Positions 63,612-64,000 of a DNA stretch of 64,000 nt are shown here, one piece after another (positions within the stretch are counted from its first letter, which is position 1; the number at the start of each line of letters is the position of its first letter). The notes beneath the pieces were generated by a model. That model made no database searches and was not told the DNA's origin. It saw only the letters and a list, made by a program, of their open reading frames with translations. Location: contig CAXTJQ010000004.1 in NCBI GenBank assembly GCA_964244725.1, positions 62,001-126,000 on the forward strand, in the 5' to 3' direction. The stretch comes from Kumtagia sp964244725 (GTDB lineage: Bacteria; Pseudomonadota; Alphaproteobacteria; Rhizobiales; Rhizobiaceae). Both the position numbers and the translations under genes were made by a program.

Positions 63612-64000
63612 AAAAACTCCTCCCCACCTCGCTGCTCGGCTGTCGAAGTAAATGACTTTTCACAAGGTGTCCATCATGGCGTTGCCACAGACTTTCGTGA
63701 CGCAGCGGCGCCGCGGCTCGGGTGGAAATACCGCTTCGGCGACGAGTCTGCGGACGTCCCGCCGACCCCTCAAGAGACCCGGAAATCGGCCAGCGGCATC
63801 TGCTGCGTCGGCGCCAAATCGAGCAGACTTTCCGTCGCAGTTGAAATCTTGCGCGCCAGGCTGGAGAGATCGCGCAGACAAGGACGCTGGCGATTAAATC
63901 CATGGACCCGAGTCGTTTGCCGCGCGTCGCTAAGACGCCCTTGTCGCACCGGCTGCGGCTGAGTATGGATCGGGGCCGATGAATCTGCCAGTGCTTAAAG
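63612..64000. other. Unassigned right end of the window
   Basis: No convincing gene lies within these 389 bases. Short frames on both strands (such as 63652-63897) have no homologue-like features. An ATG at 63979 in the rightward direction, preceded by a GGGG stretch, could start a gene that continues beyond the window, but only seven codons are visible. Confidence 0.5.

Overview
The window is a high-GC chromosomal segment from an alphaproteobacterium, most likely of the order Hyphomicrobiales (Rhizobiales). The evidence is the gene content and order: an aapJQMP amino-acid transporter, a DUF2093-lpxK-waaA-DUF374-DUF4170-inositol-phosphatase-PmbA block beside mutL, a ppk-ppx operon, a groESL operon with both a CIRCE element and an RpoH-like promoter, and rhizobial-type palindromic repeats inside genes. 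The genus cannot be fixed from the sequence alone. Most of the window is ordinary core genome; accessory traits sit at about 10.5-17 kb and at the extreme right end. Layout: 0.2-8.5 kb is a complete histidine-utilisation locus. hutI-hutH-hutG-hutU-hutD run leftward and hutF-hutC run rightward, from a divergent promoter region holding a perfect 16+4+16 palindrome that is the probable HutC operator. HutF plus HutG means the deiminase/deformylase branch to glutamate. A RidA protein and an FAD amine oxidase follow. From 10.5 to 17 kb there are two toxin-antitoxin remnants (antitoxin intact, toxin frameshifted in both), a DinB protein, an eroded fumarylacetoacetase-like gene, glutaryl-CoA dehydrogenase and an Old-Yellow-Enzyme/FAD fusion oxidoreductase. 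From 17 to 34 kb comes core genome: tandem small secreted proteins, mutL, the lipid A/Kdo block, PmbA, a MATE exporter, a patatin phospholipase translationally coupled to an M16 protease pair, rsmD, an rRNA pseudouridine synthase with very long tails, and tadA. From 34 to 48 kb: a lipoprotein, ileS, MipA, ribF, a HAD phosphatase, a TadG/vWA protein, groESL, a candidate structured RNA, DUF805, a GST and CsbD. From 48 to 64 kb: fumC, DoxX, ppk-ppx, a zinc-finger protein, an FAD monooxygenase, DUF2459, aapJQMP, metC, tRNA-Pro(TGG), an NDUFS4-like Complex I subunit, tRNA-Arg(TCT) and a methyltransferase of visibly lower GC. The most notable observation is that two different families of palindromic repeat lie inside protein-coding sequence and keep the frame open: both families are in ileS (about 49 and 46 extra codons), and one also forms the 5' end of hutG. 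This resembles the in-frame palindromic elements known from Rickettsia, but here in a rhizobial-type genome and in an essential tRNA synthetase. Other points worth following are the paired loss of toxins, the fumarylacetoacetase homologue with an open frame but no visible acidic metal-ligand pair, the rod-like RNA candidate after groEL, and a possible genomic-island boundary at tRNA-Arg.
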